Assembly: GCF_000332975.1 (NCBI RefSeq) | Contig: NZ_BANR01000007.1 | Location: forward strand, 1 to 64,000 | Reading direction: 5' to 3' | Length of the DNA stretch: 64,000 bases | Origin: Gordonia aichiensis NBRC 108223 | GTDB lineage: Bacteria > Actinomycetota > Actinomycetes > Mycobacteriales > Mycobacteriaceae | Shown here: positions 6,792-16,003 of the stretch, one piece after another | Position numbering within the stretch: the first letter of the stretch is position 1 | Layout: each line of letters begins with the position of its first letter | Notes under the pieces: model-generated | What the model was told of the DNA's origin: nothing | The model's input: the letters and a program-made list of their open reading frames with translations, nothing else | The model's database searches: none | Made by a program: the position numbers and the translations under genes

Positions 6792-7346
6792 ATGACCACA
6801 AGCACCGTCAAGGCCCCCATCGAGGCAGGCGTCTGGAACATCGATCCCACCCACTCGACCGTGGGCTTCGTCGTCAAGCACCTGATGGTGAGCAAGGTGC
6901 GCGGCAAGTTCGAAACCTTCAGCGGCACCATCACCGTCGCTGAGGACGGCACCCCGTCGGTGCAGGCCGAAATCGACGTCACCACCATCACCACGGGTAA
7001 CCCGCAGCGCGACGGCCACATCAAGTCCGCTGACTTCTTCGATGCGGAGAAGTTCCCGAAGGCGACCTTCGTGTCGACGAGCGTGCGTCCCGACGGTGAC
7101 AACTTCGTGCTGACCGGTGACTTCACCCTGCACGGCGTGACCAAGTCGGTCGACCTCTCGCTCGAGTTCAACGGCTCGAACGCCGGTATGGGACAGGGTG
7201 AGGTTGCGGGCTTCGAGGCCAGCACCGTGCTCAACCGCAAGGATTTCGGCATCGACATCGAGATGCCTCTCGAAGGTGGCGGTGTCGTCGTCGGCGACAA
7301 GGTGACCATCAACCTCGAGATCGAGGCGGTCAAGGCACAGGCCTGA
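6792..7346 (+). CDS. YceI-family lipid-binding protein
   Basis: A 184-residue YceI-domain protein: WNIDPTHSTVGFVVKHLMVS at the N-terminus, GNPQRDGHIKSADFFDAEKFP in the middle and FGIDIEMPLEGGGVVVGDKV near the end. YceI proteins form a beta-barrel that binds isoprenoid or other lipids. No signal peptide is seen, so this copy is probably cytoplasmic. AGGAG at about 6779-6783 precedes the ATG. It has its own promoter with palindromes and a strong terminator. Confidence 0.9.
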   Translation: MTTSTVKAPIEAGVWNIDPTHSTVGFVVKHLMVSKVRGKFETFSGTITVAEDGTPSVQAEIDVTTITTGNPQRDGHIKSADFFDAEKFPKATFVSTSVRPDGDNFVLTGDFTLHGVTKSVDLSLEFNGSNAGMGQGEVAGFEASTVLNRKDFGIDIEMPLEGGGVVVGDKVTINLEIEAVKAQA

Positions 7347-7405
7347 CCCCTCGCGAGACCGCTCGCCCTCATCGTCGGATCGGCGACGTGATGTGCGAGT
7401 TCGAA

Positions 7406-7448
7406 GCCGACGCCGTTCCTGCGTCCCCTTGGAACGGCGTCGGCTTTT
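7406..7448 (+). terminator. Strong Rho-independent terminator after yceI
   Basis: GCCGACGCCGTTCC (7406-7419) and GGAACGGCGTCGGC (7431-7444) are exact reverse complements (14 bp) with an 11-base loop, followed by TTTT. Confidence 0.9.
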
Positions 7449-7453
7449 GTCTG

Positions 7454-7482
7454 CTGTCACAATGAGTAGTCTTTTGTGACAG
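7454..7482. promoter_or_regulatory. Inverted repeat just upstream of the nucleotide cyclase gene
   Basis: CTGTCACAA (7454-7462) and TTGTGACAG (7474-7482) are exact reverse complements with an 11-base spacer, 21 bases before the GTG start. It could be an operator or an RNA hairpin; the TGTGAC half resembles a CRP half-site but the orientation is reversed from the CRP consensus. Confidence 0.4.
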
Positions 7483-7503
7483 AACAGGCAGAAAGGCGTC
7501 TCG

Positions 7504-9213
7504 GTGCAACCGCAACGCTCCGGCGACCACGACGACAGGTGGTCTCGCGCGAGGCGTCGATATTCGACGTTCGTCTGGGGAGTCGAGCGTCCGCCGACAT
7601 TGCGCGAATGGGGTGACATCGGCCGCGCGGAGCGCATCCGGCTCGCCCGCCGCGCGAGTCTGATCGCCGGCTCGGCAATCGTCGGCAGTAACGTGCTCGT
7701 CGGCCTCGAGACCTTTCTGCTGGTGCAACTCGCCTACAACGGCGGCCAGATGACCTTCGCCACGACGTTGGGCGCGCCCAACTTTCCGGCGGTGGTCGCG
7801 GCAATCGTCGTGGGTCTCGTGGTCAACGTGGCGCTCGTACTCGCCGTGATGGCACCACAGCTGCGGTGGTTCGTCAGCGGAGAGCAGGCCGACCGGGCTC
7901 GCAGGCGCTCGGTTCAGCGAATCCCCTTCGCGCAGGCGATGGCGACGATCGTCGGTTGGTTGCTGGCCGTGCTGAGTTACGTCGTGCTCTCGCTGGACAA
8001 GCTCAGCGCCGACGACCTCCTCGGTGTCGCAGTCGCCTTCGCGCTGGCCGGGCTGTCGCTGGGTTGCCTTACCTATCTCTTTGCCGAACGATCGGCACGT
8101 CCGCTGCTGATCATCGCCCTGCAGGATCACCCGGCAACCCATGCCGTGCAGGGCGTGCGAGCGCGCATGGCCGCGGTATGGGCGATCAGTTGTTTTGTCC
8201 CGATGATCGGACTGCTGATCATCAATGCGGGGCGCGGTTCGGGACTCCTGCCGCCGGCCGTCGGCCGCATCGATTGGACGACGGTGGTGCTCGCAGCCAT
8301 CGGTCTCGCGGCGGGGGTCCGGGTCATCATGTTGGTCGGACAGGCCATCATCGACCCGCTCACCGAACTGCGGCACGCCGTCCAGCGTGTTCAGAACGGC
8401 GACCTGGCCACGCACGTCGACGTGTACGACTCGTCCGAACTCGGGGTACTGCAACACGGGTTCAACGAGATGGTCGAGGGGCTCGACGAGCGCGAGCGGA
8501 TGCGGGAACTGTTCGCTCGTCATGTCGGAGACACCGTCGCGCAGCTGGCCATCGAACGCGGCGCGGGTATGCACGGCTCCAACTGCCAGGTAGGCGTGCT
8601 GTTCGTCGATATCGTCGGTTCGACGTCGCTGGCCGAGCACCGGGCACCGGAGGACACTGCGGCACTGCTCAATTCCTTCTTCTCCGTGGTCGCCGACGTG
8701 GTCGATCGGCACGGTGGTTTCGTCAACAAGTTCGAGGGTGACGCGGCGCTCGCCGTGTTCGGCGCTCCAGTCGAACTCGACGACCCGGCCGCCGCGGCGT
8801 TGGCCGCCGCGCGCGATCTGGCCAGGGGGCTGACCGAGGCACTCGAGATCCGGTGGGGGATCGGGGTCTCGTATGGAACCGTTTTCGCCGGGAACATCGG
8901 TGCAGAGCGGCGCTACGAGTACACCGTCATCGGCGACCCGGTCAACGAATGTGCACGACTCTCGGAAGCCGCGCGCGGCGGGCGCTATCCCGTCCTCGCC
9001 AGCGGAGCGGCCGTCGAGGCGTCGGAGCAGGAGAGCGAGCACTGGGCCGTGGTGGACCGTCGGGTCATGCGGGGACGCAGTGAGATCACCGAGATGTATG
9101 CACCCATCGGACTCGACGGCCACACGCCGTTGTCGATCGGAGGCCTGCTCTCGGGTTTGCTCGGCCCGGCGATCCGGATGGCGACCGGCTCGTCGAGACA
9201 CTCCGACAGGTGA
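7504..9213 (+). CDS. Membrane-bound class III adenylate/guanylate cyclase with HAMP domain
   Basis: A 569-residue protein resembling the M. tuberculosis Rv1318c-Rv1320c/Rv3645 group. Six hydrophobic segments lie between residues about 50 and 280, followed by a HAMP domain (about 278-330, IIDPLTELRHAVQRVQNGDL) and a class III cyclase domain (about 360-520). The two metal-binding aspartates are D369 in FVDIVGST and D413 in FEGDAALAVFG. It converts ATP (or GTP) to the cyclic nucleotide at the membrane. GTG start. The substrate-specifying residues were not analysed in detail. A possible link is the CRP site upstream of rpf in this window. Confidence 0.85.
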   Translation: MQPQRSGDHDDRWSRARRRYSTFVWGVERPPTLREWGDIGRAERIRLARRASLIAGSAIVGSNVLVGLETFLLVQLAYNGGQMTFATTLGAPNFPAVVAAIVVGLVVNVALVLAVMAPQLRWFVSGEQADRARRRSVQRIPFAQAMATIVGWLLAVLSYVVLSLDKLSADDLLGVAVAFALAGLSLGCLTYLFAERSARPLLIIALQDHPATHAVQGVRARMAAVWAISCFVPMIGLLIINAGRGSGLLPPAVGRIDWTTVVLAAIGLAAGVRVIMLVGQAIIDPLTELRHAVQRVQNGDLATHVDVYDSSELGVLQHGFNEMVEGLDERERMRELFARHVGDTVAQLAIERGAGMHGSNCQVGVLFVDIVGSTSLAEHRAPEDTAALLNSFFSVVADVVDRHGGFVNKFEGDAALAVFGAPVELDDPAAAALAAARDLARGLTEALEIRWGIGVSYGTVFAGNIGAERRYEYTVIGDPVNECARLSEAARGGRYPVLASGAAVEASEQESEHWAVVDRRVMRGRSEITEMYAPIGLDGHTPLSIGGLLSGLLGPAIRMATGSSRHSDR

Positions 9214-9224
9214 CCCGACGCGCG

Positions 9225-11159
9225 TCATCGCGGTAGGTGCAGCGGAACGTCGGGAAGACGTGGCAGGTGGAGCTGGCCGTTGCGAAGTTCGTCGAGTAGC
9301 GCAACCAGTGGCGGTATGACCGCCTCGGCAGTGTCCGCGGCGTCGGCGGCACCAACGGCGGCACGCCGCGCATAGGCGTGTGCCGCGTCGCTGCCGGGCA
9401 TGTCCGCGGCCCGCTCGACGTAGGGCGTCGGCGTCTCGCCGCGGACCACCTTGGCCATGTTCTCGAAGGCGTCGGAATCGGGATCGTTCCAGTACTCGCC
9501 GTGCCCCTTCAGCCCTTGCACCAAGCCGTGATTGTCCGGGTTGTGCTCGCCGTAGTATCCGGTGTCCATGCGGATGACGCCCTCGGCCGTGTCGGGATCG
9601 GCGCCATGCGGGTTGCCGGGCAGTGACTGCGACGCCTGGATGAGATCGCCCGGCGCCGTCAGCGAATAGCGCTCGACATCGCGGTTGCTCCACGGCGTAT
9701 CGAATACCCCGGTGCCCGCCGACGACGCATAGATCACGCGGTCTGCCCGTAGTCCAAGCTGTTCGGCGGACCCGACGACGGATCCGCCGTAGGAGTGACC
9801 GATGTAGGTGGTCTTCGCGTCCGGGCATGTTGCCTCGATCTCGGCGTCGAGCGCGTGACCGAAACTCACCAACCCTGGTGCCATGTCGCGTGCCAGCTGC
9901 GGATCGAGAGCGGAGTCGTTGATCGACGAGGCCAGCGCGGGCGCCGAGCCCAATAGCGCACCGGGAACGATTCCCGCCGGACCCAGTGCGCGTGCACCGG
10001 CCGCCCCGCCCTTAAGAGCATCGGAGGCCACCTTGGGCCACTCCTCGTATCCCATCTTCTGCGGGAGGTTGCCGTCGGCGTAGACGAAGACGGGGCCACC
10101 GGTGCGCTTCGACAGGTTCCACGCCGACTTCGTGTTCGACGCGCTGTCGTTCATGTTCGTTCCCGTGCCCGGTACATACACCGCAGCGTTGGGCGTGCCC
10201 GGCCCCAATTGGCCGATCATCTCGATGAAGTGACCGTTCTCGGTGTTGTCGAAGACGATGAATGATCGCTCGACCAGGTGATCGTCCGCGCCATCGCCTG
10301 CGCGCGGATCGTCGAAGCCTTCGGCCTTATGCGGATCGGGAACCTGACGCAGGAACTCGATCAGTCTCCGTGCGCGGGGGCCGTTCCCGCGACCGGCTTG
10401 CCGTTCATCGGCAAGGGCGTTGCGGATGTTGACCTCGTTTGCGTTGGCACGCAACGGGAATGGCACGCCGTCGAGTCTGCCCATCGCGATCGGGTCGGCC
10501 GCGATGAGTCGTCGCACATCGGAAGGACTCATGGCCTCGAGCGTTGCGCGTATCTCTGTTGGTCGCATCGTCGACAATCGCCTGACCAGATCGTCGGCGT
10601 CGGCATACGTGCCGTCGGGGAGCCGGACATCGGGTTGTCCGTTGACCATCGTGGCGAGATCGGTGGCGAGGTCGGCGATCCGGTTCCCGTAGTCGGTGTC
10701 GTACACGCCGACCGTGTTCAGTCCATGCTGAATCTGCGCCTGCAGGCTCGAGGCCTTGTCGTTGTCGGCCGAGTTGTCGTCCGCGGAGTCATCGTCCGCG
10801 GAGTTCGCGACGCGGCTCACCTCTCCGGTGTCGGAGACGGTGAAGCCCTGGGCGAGTGCGCTCGCAACCTGGCGGAGGACGTAGTCGCGTGCATGCGCGA
10901 TGTCGGCTGCGGCGTCCTTGGCCTCGTCGGCGATCTGGTTCAGCACGTTGCGCACTTCGTCGGCGTGATCGCGCTCCTGCGTCACCCGGACACAGGCGGC
11001 ATCGTGCGCGGCGCCCCGCCAGAGCACCGCGCCGTCGAATGCGCGGATGGTGGCATCGAGTGCGGCGTCGAGAGTTGCGGCGGCGGACTGCGCAGCGTCG
11101 CCTGCGGCCGTCATCGAATCGGTGCTCCACGAGCGCAGTAGCGAGATGGTCGGAGACAT
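9225..11159 (-). CDS. DUF1023 alpha/beta hydrolase with ESX-like N-terminal region
   Basis: A 644-residue protein. Residues 1-130 are helical (MSPTISLLRSWSTDSMTAAG start) and resemble the helical N-terminal parts found in WXG/ESX-associated proteins. The C-terminal half is a DUF1023 alpha/beta hydrolase with nucleophile elbow YIGHSYGGSVV; aspartate and histidine partners probably lie in GLRADRVIY and ENPDNHG-like segments further on. The ATG at 11159 shares one base with the stop of the preceding small ESX-like gene, so the two are coupled. The pair resembles secreted effector or cell-wall hydrolase modules of mycolic-acid bacteria. Substrate unknown. Confidence 0.75.
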   Translation of the reverse strand: MSPTISLLRSWSTDSMTAAGDAAQSAAATLDAALDATIRAFDGAVLWRGAAHDAACVRVTQERDHADEVRNVLNQIADEAKDAAADIAHARDYVLRQVASALAQGFTVSDTGEVSRVANSADDDSADDNSADNDKASSLQAQIQHGLNTVGVYDTDYGNRIADLATDLATMVNGQPDVRLPDGTYADADDLVRRLSTMRPTEIRATLEAMSPSDVRRLIAADPIAMGRLDGVPFPLRANANEVNIRNALADERQAGRGNGPRARRLIEFLRQVPDPHKAEGFDDPRAGDGADDHLVERSFIVFDNTENGHFIEMIGQLGPGTPNAAVYVPGTGTNMNDSASNTKSAWNLSKRTGGPVFVYADGNLPQKMGYEEWPKVASDALKGGAAGARALGPAGIVPGALLGSAPALASSINDSALDPQLARDMAPGLVSFGHALDAEIEATCPDAKTTYIGHSYGGSVVGSAEQLGLRADRVIYASSAGTGVFDTPWSNRDVERYSLTAPGDLIQASQSLPGNPHGADPDTAEGVIRMDTGYYGEHNPDNHGLVQGLKGHGEYWNDPDSDAFENMAKVVRGETPTPYVERAADMPGSDAAHAYARRAAVGAADAADTAEAVIPPLVALLDELRNGQLHLPRLPDVPLHLPR

Positions 11160-11509
11160 CACCGCTCCACGAGGCTGCGCAACGATGCTGCGGCGGAGGC
11201 GTCGCCGGCGGTGGTCGAGTCGTTGAACGTCTGTAGGTGGTTGCCGAGGGTGCGTAGTCGCGTCGCAACGGACGCGAGGGTCGGGGACGCCGCAGAGTGT
11301 GCGCTGTGGAGTGCGGCCACGACGCTGCTTTCCGAACCGGTGGCCGCCGACAATGCGCCGAGTTCGATGTCGGCGACGGCGGAGCCCTGAGTGCGCCAGC
11401 AGGTCGCCATCGACGTGATCTCGTCGGGGTCGACACCGAATCGCAGTACACCGTAGATGCTGTCGGCCGTCTTCGTCACGAAGTCGGGCACGAGATCGCT
11501 CGGACTCAT
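11159..11509 (-). CDS. ESX/WXG100-like small helical protein
   Basis: A 116-residue, helical, Ala/Ser-rich protein (MSPSDLVPDFVTKTADSIYG start) with a central CWRTQGSA that resembles a WxG-type turn. Length, helicity and coupling to a DUF1023 hydrolase gene suggest a type VII secretion-type partner or chaperone. No ESX machinery genes are in the window. Start at 11509 has GGGGGCCTCC-like sequence upstream on the minus strand. Confidence 0.6.
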   Translation of the reverse strand: MSPSDLVPDFVTKTADSIYGVLRFGVDPDEITSMATCWRTQGSAVADIELGALSAATGSESSVVAALHSAHSAASPTLASVATRLRTLGNHLQTFNDSTTAGDASAAASLRSLVER

Positions 11510-11606
11510 GGAGGCCCCCTGGGTCAGATGACTCCACCGGCCGGCGCCGGCGGCACAAACTCTGACGCGCGCGTGGGCGCGAAGGTTCCCGGTGATCTCG
11601 CCGGAT

Positions 11607-12236
11607 TCACCACACGCCGGGTGGCCGGAATTGCACGCTCATCCGCGCACCGACGCCGCGGACCTTGGGCACCGCGTGCTCCCATGTGCGCTGGCAACTT
11701 CCGCCCATCACCAACAGGTCGCCGGCGGACAGCGTGAACTTCAACGACGTCCCGCCCCCGCGGGGGCGTAGCGCCAACGGACGTGGAGAGCCGAGTGACA
11801 CGATCGCGACCATCGTGTCGTGTGTGGCGCCGCGACCGAACCGATCACCATGCCACGCAACCGAATCCGATCCGTCGCGATAAAGACAGAGCCCCGCCGT
11901 CGCGAAGCCTTCGGGTAGCTCGTCGCGGTAGTGGGCGGTCAACGCCGACCTGGCATCGTCGAGGAGCGGGTCGGGCAGTTCGTCGTGCGCACGGTAGTTG
12001 CAGACCAGCCGCGGGACGTCGACGACCCTGTCGTACATCCGACGACGCTCGGCTCGCCACGGCACCGTGGTGCGCAGTGCGTCGAACAGGTCGACGCTGC
12101 CGCTGATCCATCCCGGTCGCAGGTCCACCCATGCGCCGTCGGTCAGCGTGCGCCGCTCGACGTGGCGTCCGAGGTCACCTAACCGGGGTGACTCGGCATC
12201 GAGATCGAAGATCGATCCCTGGACTCCCGCGCTCAT
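11607..12236 (-). CDS. alkB: AlkB-like 2-oxoglutarate/Fe(II) dioxygenase
   Basis: A 209-residue protein with the AlkB-type iron motif HxD in AWHGDRFGR, the distal histidine in WEHAVPK and the 2-oxoglutarate-binding arginines in ARMSVQFRP. AlkB-type enzymes oxidatively demethylate alkylated bases in DNA or RNA. Length fits the family. No adaptive-response partner (Ada, AlkA) is adjacent. Confidence 0.85.
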   Translation of the reverse strand: MSAGVQGSIFDLDAESPRLGDLGRHVERRTLTDGAWVDLRPGWISGSVDLFDALRTTVPWRAERRRMYDRVVDVPRLVCNYRAHDELPDPLLDDARSALTAHYRDELPEGFATAGLCLYRDGSDSVAWHGDRFGRGATHDTMVAIVSLGSPRPLALRPRGGGTSLKFTLSAGDLLVMGGSCQRTWEHAVPKVRGVGARMSVQFRPPGVW

Positions 12237-12367
12237 GGCCGACAGCCTACACCCTTATCGAACGCATGTTCGTAGACTGACGAGTGTGGATGGCGGTGGG
12301 ACGTCGCTCACAATCGCGGCGCGAAGGTGGCACGACGCTGGAATCGATCTGTATACCGGAGCACAAG

Positions 12368-12382
12368 TGTTAGCCACTAACA
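12368..12382. promoter_or_regulatory. Palindrome upstream of the MMPL-TetR operon
   Basis: TGTTAG-CCA-CTAACA, a perfect inverted repeat 18 bases before the MMPL start codon. The operon ends with a tetR gene, so this is a likely site for autoregulation. Confidence 0.5.
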
Positions 12383-12400
12383 GTTCCTAGGAGTTCGCTG

Positions 12401-14635
12401 ATGGCGTCGTTGCTGTTCCGGGTGGGGCGATTCTCGTTCCGCCACAAATGGTGGGTGATCGGTGCGTGGGTGCTCATCGCGGCCCTGCTCATCGGGCTCG
12501 TAGGTGCGTTGAATCCCAAGTTCGCCAAGGACTTCGACCTCCCCGGAACCGACTCGGGAACCGCGACCTCTCAGGTCGAGGAGTACTTCCCGCAGGTCAT
12601 GAAGCAGCAATCGCAGGCGTCGACAAGTGTCCTGGTTGCTGCCGACGACGGTGTGGCCAAGCATTCCGCGCAAATCGACGCTCTCGTGGCAGACCTGCAC
12701 ACGTTGCCCGACCTGACCGACAAGGCCACCGTCGTCAACCCGGTGACGGTCGCCGCGGCCAAACCCGAGCTCGCCTCGTCGGTCGTCGGTGACGGCGGCA
12801 GGGTCGGGTTGATACAGGTGCGGCAGAACATCGAACTCACCGATCTCACCGTCGACAACAAGAAGCAGCTCACCGACATCCTCGAAAAGCACCGCGGTGA
12901 TGGGCTGCAGATCGAGGCCACCGGCTCGCTGATGAGCGTGATGGAGGCAGGCGGCAAGGCCGAGCTGATCGGCTTCGCCATCGCCTTCGTGGTGATGATC
13001 GTCGCCTTCGGTGCGCTGGTCGCCGCGTTCATCCCGCTGATCACCGGCCTGATGGGTGTGATGATCACGATCATGCTCCTGCGGCTGTCGGCCGAGGTGA
13101 TGACGGTCAACGAGACCGCGACGGCCATCGTCACCATGCTCGGCATCGCCGTGTCGATCGACTACGCACTGTTCATCGTGTCCCGCTACCGCGGTGAGGT
13201 GAAACGCGGCGGTGACAGGGCCGACGCCGCCGGTCGCGCCGTTGGTACGGCAGGCTCGGCGGTGGTCTTCGCCGGACTGACGGTGATCATCGCCGTCGTC
13301 GCGCTGATGGTCGTCGGTATCCCGCTGATCACCCAGATGGGAGCCGGTGCAGCGGTCGCGGTGTTCATGGCGGTCCTCGCGGCGCTGACCCTGATCCCCG
13401 CGCTGCTAGGCGCCGTCGGCCGGTTCGCGTTCACCCCGCGCATTCCGTGGATCAAGCACGCCGAGGAGTCCGACACCGCGGACACGAACGGAGTCCGGTT
13501 CGGCCGCATGGTGGTTCGACGACCGATCCCGTTCATCGTCGCCGGTCTCGCTGTGCTGGTCCTCGCCGCGATCCCGGTCGGCAAGCTCCAACTCGGATTG
13601 TCACTCTCGAGCGACGACGAAGCGCCGGCCCAGGCGTTGTTGCAGCGCGGATTCGGCGAGGGCATCAACGGGCCGCTGCTCGTCGTGTTGCACTCCGAGA
13701 GCGGCACGGTGGAGAACGCGGCCACCGAGACCGTTGCGCACATCAAGACACTGCCCGACGTCGCCAATGCATCGACCCTCACCTGGATCGGCAACGGCAC
13801 GACGCAGCCGAACGTCGGCGCGAACTCCGCGTTGATCTCGGTGACGCCGAAGAGTGCTCCATCGGACGAAGCGACGCACGATCTCATGGAACAGATCCGC
13901 GACTTCAGCCCCGACGCCGAACGAGCGGGAGCCGAACTTCACGTCGGTGGGCAGACAGCCATCATGTCCGACCTGTCGGCCAAGCTCGACAAAGCGCTGA
14001 TCCCGTACCTGATCGTGGTCGTGGGGCTCGCATTCCTCATTATGATCGCGGTGTTCCGCTCGATCTGGGTGCCGCTCATCGGCACCATCGGATTCATCTT
14101 CTCGGTGCTGGCGACGTTCGGCGTGACGGTCGCGATCTTCCAGGAGGGATGGTTCGGCCTGATCGACAACACCAAGCCGATCCTGTCGTTCCTGCCGATC
14201 TTCCTGATCGGAGTGGTGTTCGGCCTCGCCATGGACTATCAGGTGTTCCTGGTGACCCGTATCCGCGAGGAGTACATCCACGGGATGAGTGCCAAGGATG
14301 CGATTATCGCCGGATATCGCCATGGCGCCCGTGTGGTGACCTCGGCGGCGATCATCATGATCAGTGTGTTCGCAGCGTTCATGCTGTCGCCTGACACGAC
14401 GGCTAAGATGCTCGGCTTCTCGCTGGCGATCGCGGTATTGTTCGACGCCTTCATCATCCGGATGATCGTGGTGCCCGCTGTGATCACTTTGCTGGGCGAC
14501 CGGGCCTGGGGTCTGCCACGATGGCTGGACAAGTTGGTGCCCAACCTCGACATCGAGGGGGAGACGGTGCGCGATCGCGGCATCCCGCAGGGAAGCGCCG
14601 ACGAACCCCGCGAGGTCGCCGCGGCGTCGAGCTGA
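12401..14635 (+). CDS. MMPL-family RND transporter
   Basis: A 744-residue MMPL protein with two repeats, each starting with one transmembrane helix and a large extracellular domain, then five helices. The charged-helix motifs SIDYALFIVSRYRGE and AMDYQVFLVTRIREEY contain the Asp-Tyr pairs used in proton relay. Family members export lipids, siderophores or drugs across the inner membrane. GGAG lies 8 bases before the ATG. It is followed after 27 bp by a TetR gene on the same strand. Confidence 0.9.
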   Translation: MASLLFRVGRFSFRHKWWVIGAWVLIAALLIGLVGALNPKFAKDFDLPGTDSGTATSQVEEYFPQVMKQQSQASTSVLVAADDGVAKHSAQIDALVADLHTLPDLTDKATVVNPVTVAAAKPELASSVVGDGGRVGLIQVRQNIELTDLTVDNKKQLTDILEKHRGDGLQIEATGSLMSVMEAGGKAELIGFAIAFVVMIVAFGALVAAFIPLITGLMGVMITIMLLRLSAEVMTVNETATAIVTMLGIAVSIDYALFIVSRYRGEVKRGGDRADAAGRAVGTAGSAVVFAGLTVIIAVVALMVVGIPLITQMGAGAAVAVFMAVLAALTLIPALLGAVGRFAFTPRIPWIKHAEESDTADTNGVRFGRMVVRRPIPFIVAGLAVLVLAAIPVGKLQLGLSLSSDDEAPAQALLQRGFGEGINGPLLVVLHSESGTVENAATETVAHIKTLPDVANASTLTWIGNGTTQPNVGANSALISVTPKSAPSDEATHDLMEQIRDFSPDAERAGAELHVGGQTAIMSDLSAKLDKALIPYLIVVVGLAFLIMIAVFRSIWVPLIGTIGFIFSVLATFGVTVAIFQEGWFGLIDNTKPILSFLPIFLIGVVFGLAMDYQVFLVTRIREEYIHGMSAKDAIIAGYRHGARVVTSAAIIMISVFAAFMLSPDTTAKMLGFSLAIAVLFDAFIIRMIVVPAVITLLGDRAWGLPRWLDKLVPNLDIEGETVRDRGIPQGSADEPREVAAASS

Positions 14636-14662
14636 CGGTTGGGACGAGACGAGGGGATCGTG

Positions 14663-15322
14663 ATGGCTGAGGCGGTGAGCACGGCGGTGGTGGCTTCCGG
14701 GTCCGCTTCGGCCGTGCGTCCGGCCGGCGACGAGGTCGAGCGCCCCATCGGGCTGCGCGAGAAGCACAAACGACGCACGCGTGCGGCGATCCGCACAGCG
14801 GCGATGGAACTGTTCGACGCGCAAGGGTACGCGCAGACAACCGTCGCGCAGATCGCCGAGGCCGCCGAGGTGTCGCACACGACCTTCTTCCGTTACTTCC
14901 AGTCGAAGGAGCAGGTCGTCATCAACGACGACCTCGACGATGTGTGGCAGGAGTCGCTGACATCCATCCCGCCGGGGCTCGGACGATTCGACCTGCTGCG
15001 TGAGATCGTGCGCCGACTCGTCGGACTCGTCCTCGCCGACGACTGGGCGTCGGATCCCGCGCGGATGAAGCTCATCCAGTCCGAGCCCGCGCTACTCGTG
15101 GTCAACCAGGTCGAATCCGACCGAGCGATCTCCGAGGCAGCCGACTTCATCGCCGACTACCTCGGCGTCGATCGGGACAGCAGTCGGTTGCGTGTGTTCA
15201 TCGCTGCGGTGGGCGGAATGATGTTCCACATCGCCAACGGAATCGACAACCCTCGCGACGGCAAGCTGCTCGACACGCTTCTCGAGGCGGTCGATCTCCT
15301 CGAAGCGGGACTACCCCTCTAG
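14663..15322 (+). CDS. TetR-family regulator of the MMPL transporter
   Basis: A 219-residue TetR protein: helix-turn-helix about residues 40-75 (TVAQIAEAAEVSHTTFFRYF). The ATG at 14663 has GAGGGG 6-7 bases upstream and is preferred to the earlier in-frame start at 14639. Co-transcribed with the MMPL gene, so probably its repressor, acting at the palindrome at 12368. Its 3' end overlaps the convergent TetR gene by 12 bases. Confidence 0.85.
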   Translation: MAEAVSTAVVASGSASAVRPAGDEVERPIGLREKHKRRTRAAIRTAAMELFDAQGYAQTTVAQIAEAAEVSHTTFFRYFQSKEQVVINDDLDDVWQESLTSIPPGLGRFDLLREIVRRLVGLVLADDWASDPARMKLIQSEPALLVVNQVESDRAISEAADFIADYLGVDRDSSRLRVFIAAVGGMMFHIANGIDNPRDGKLLDTLLEAVDLLEAGLPL

Positions 15323-15910
15323 CGCTGCCGCGGCGCCGAGTGCCTCGCCCGCAGCATCGAGCGTGCGCGCCGCCTCGGCGGCGTCGATACGGGCCAAGCA
15401 CTGTGCCGCGATGATCGCGGCCACGGTCAGCCGCGTGTGATGATCGACGACGCTCGGCGTCGCATCCGGTAGGAGGGCCTGCACACCGCGGAGAACCGCC
15501 GAAGCGAGTTCGGCGCGATAACTCTCGATGACGGCGTGCACGGTCTCGTCGGAGCCGATCGGTGTGGCAGACGCGGTCAGGATCAGGCACCCCGCCGGAG
15601 CTGCGCCTGTCTGGGCGATGGTCAGAATGGCATCGCGGAGACCCGCGAGGTAGTCGATGAGCGCATCGGGGGAGACCTCGTCGGCGACGAGGCCGGCCAG
15701 GCGCGGTCGGACGACTGTGTTCAGGTAGTCCTCGACGGCGGTGTCGAATAGTCCGCGCATGCTTCCGAAGGCGTGGTAGATACTCGACCGTCCCACGCCG
15801 GTCGCCTTCTCGATGTCGGTCACCGACACCTCGCCGAAGCCGCGGCGCCAGAACAGGTCACGGGCGGCACCGACGAGCTCGGCTCTGTCGAAGGTGGCGG
15901 TGCGGCCCAT
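15311..15910 (-). CDS. TetR-family regulator
   Basis: A 199-residue TetR protein with helix-turn-helix SVTDIEKATGVGRSSIYHAF near residues 28-48 and a C-terminal domain like the TetR_C (YcdC/NemR) group. It is divergent from the DUF1304 gene, and the intergenic region holds direct and inverted repeats, so it probably represses that gene and itself. Confidence 0.85.
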   Translation of the reverse strand: MGRTATFDRAELVGAARDLFWRRGFGEVSVTDIEKATGVGRSSIYHAFGSMRGLFDTAVEDYLNTVVRPRLAGLVADEVSPDALIDYLAGLRDAILTIAQTGAAPAGCLILTASATPIGSDETVHAVIESYRAELASAVLRGVQALLPDATPSVVDHHTRLTVAAIIAAQCLARIDAAEAARTLDAAGEALGAAAALEG

Positions 15911-15939
15911 GGTGATCTCCTCGTTCGAGAATTTATTGC

Positions 15940-15975
15940 AACGACCATTCTACTATGCTTATAGTGTAACGACCA
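15940..15975. promoter_or_regulatory. Repeats in the divergent TetR/DUF1304 promoter
   Basis: AACGACCA occurs at 15940-15947 and 15968-15975 (28-base period); between them ACTAT (15952-15956) and ATAGT (15961-15965) form an inverted repeat. Likely operator of the divergent TetR. Confidence 0.5.
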
Positions 15976-16003
15976 GTGCAGAACCGGAGGCAGGGAGAGT
16001 CGG

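Noticed and set aside
7369-9828. Long open frame of 819 codons on the minus strand
   Set aside because: It lies antisense to the nucleotide cyclase gene, shows no recognisable domain and has the Arg/Gly-rich bias of a GC-rich shadow frame.
13601-14878. 425-codon open frame antisense to the MMPL gene
   Set aside because: Asp/His/Arg-rich shadow of a clear MMPL transporter; no conserved motif.
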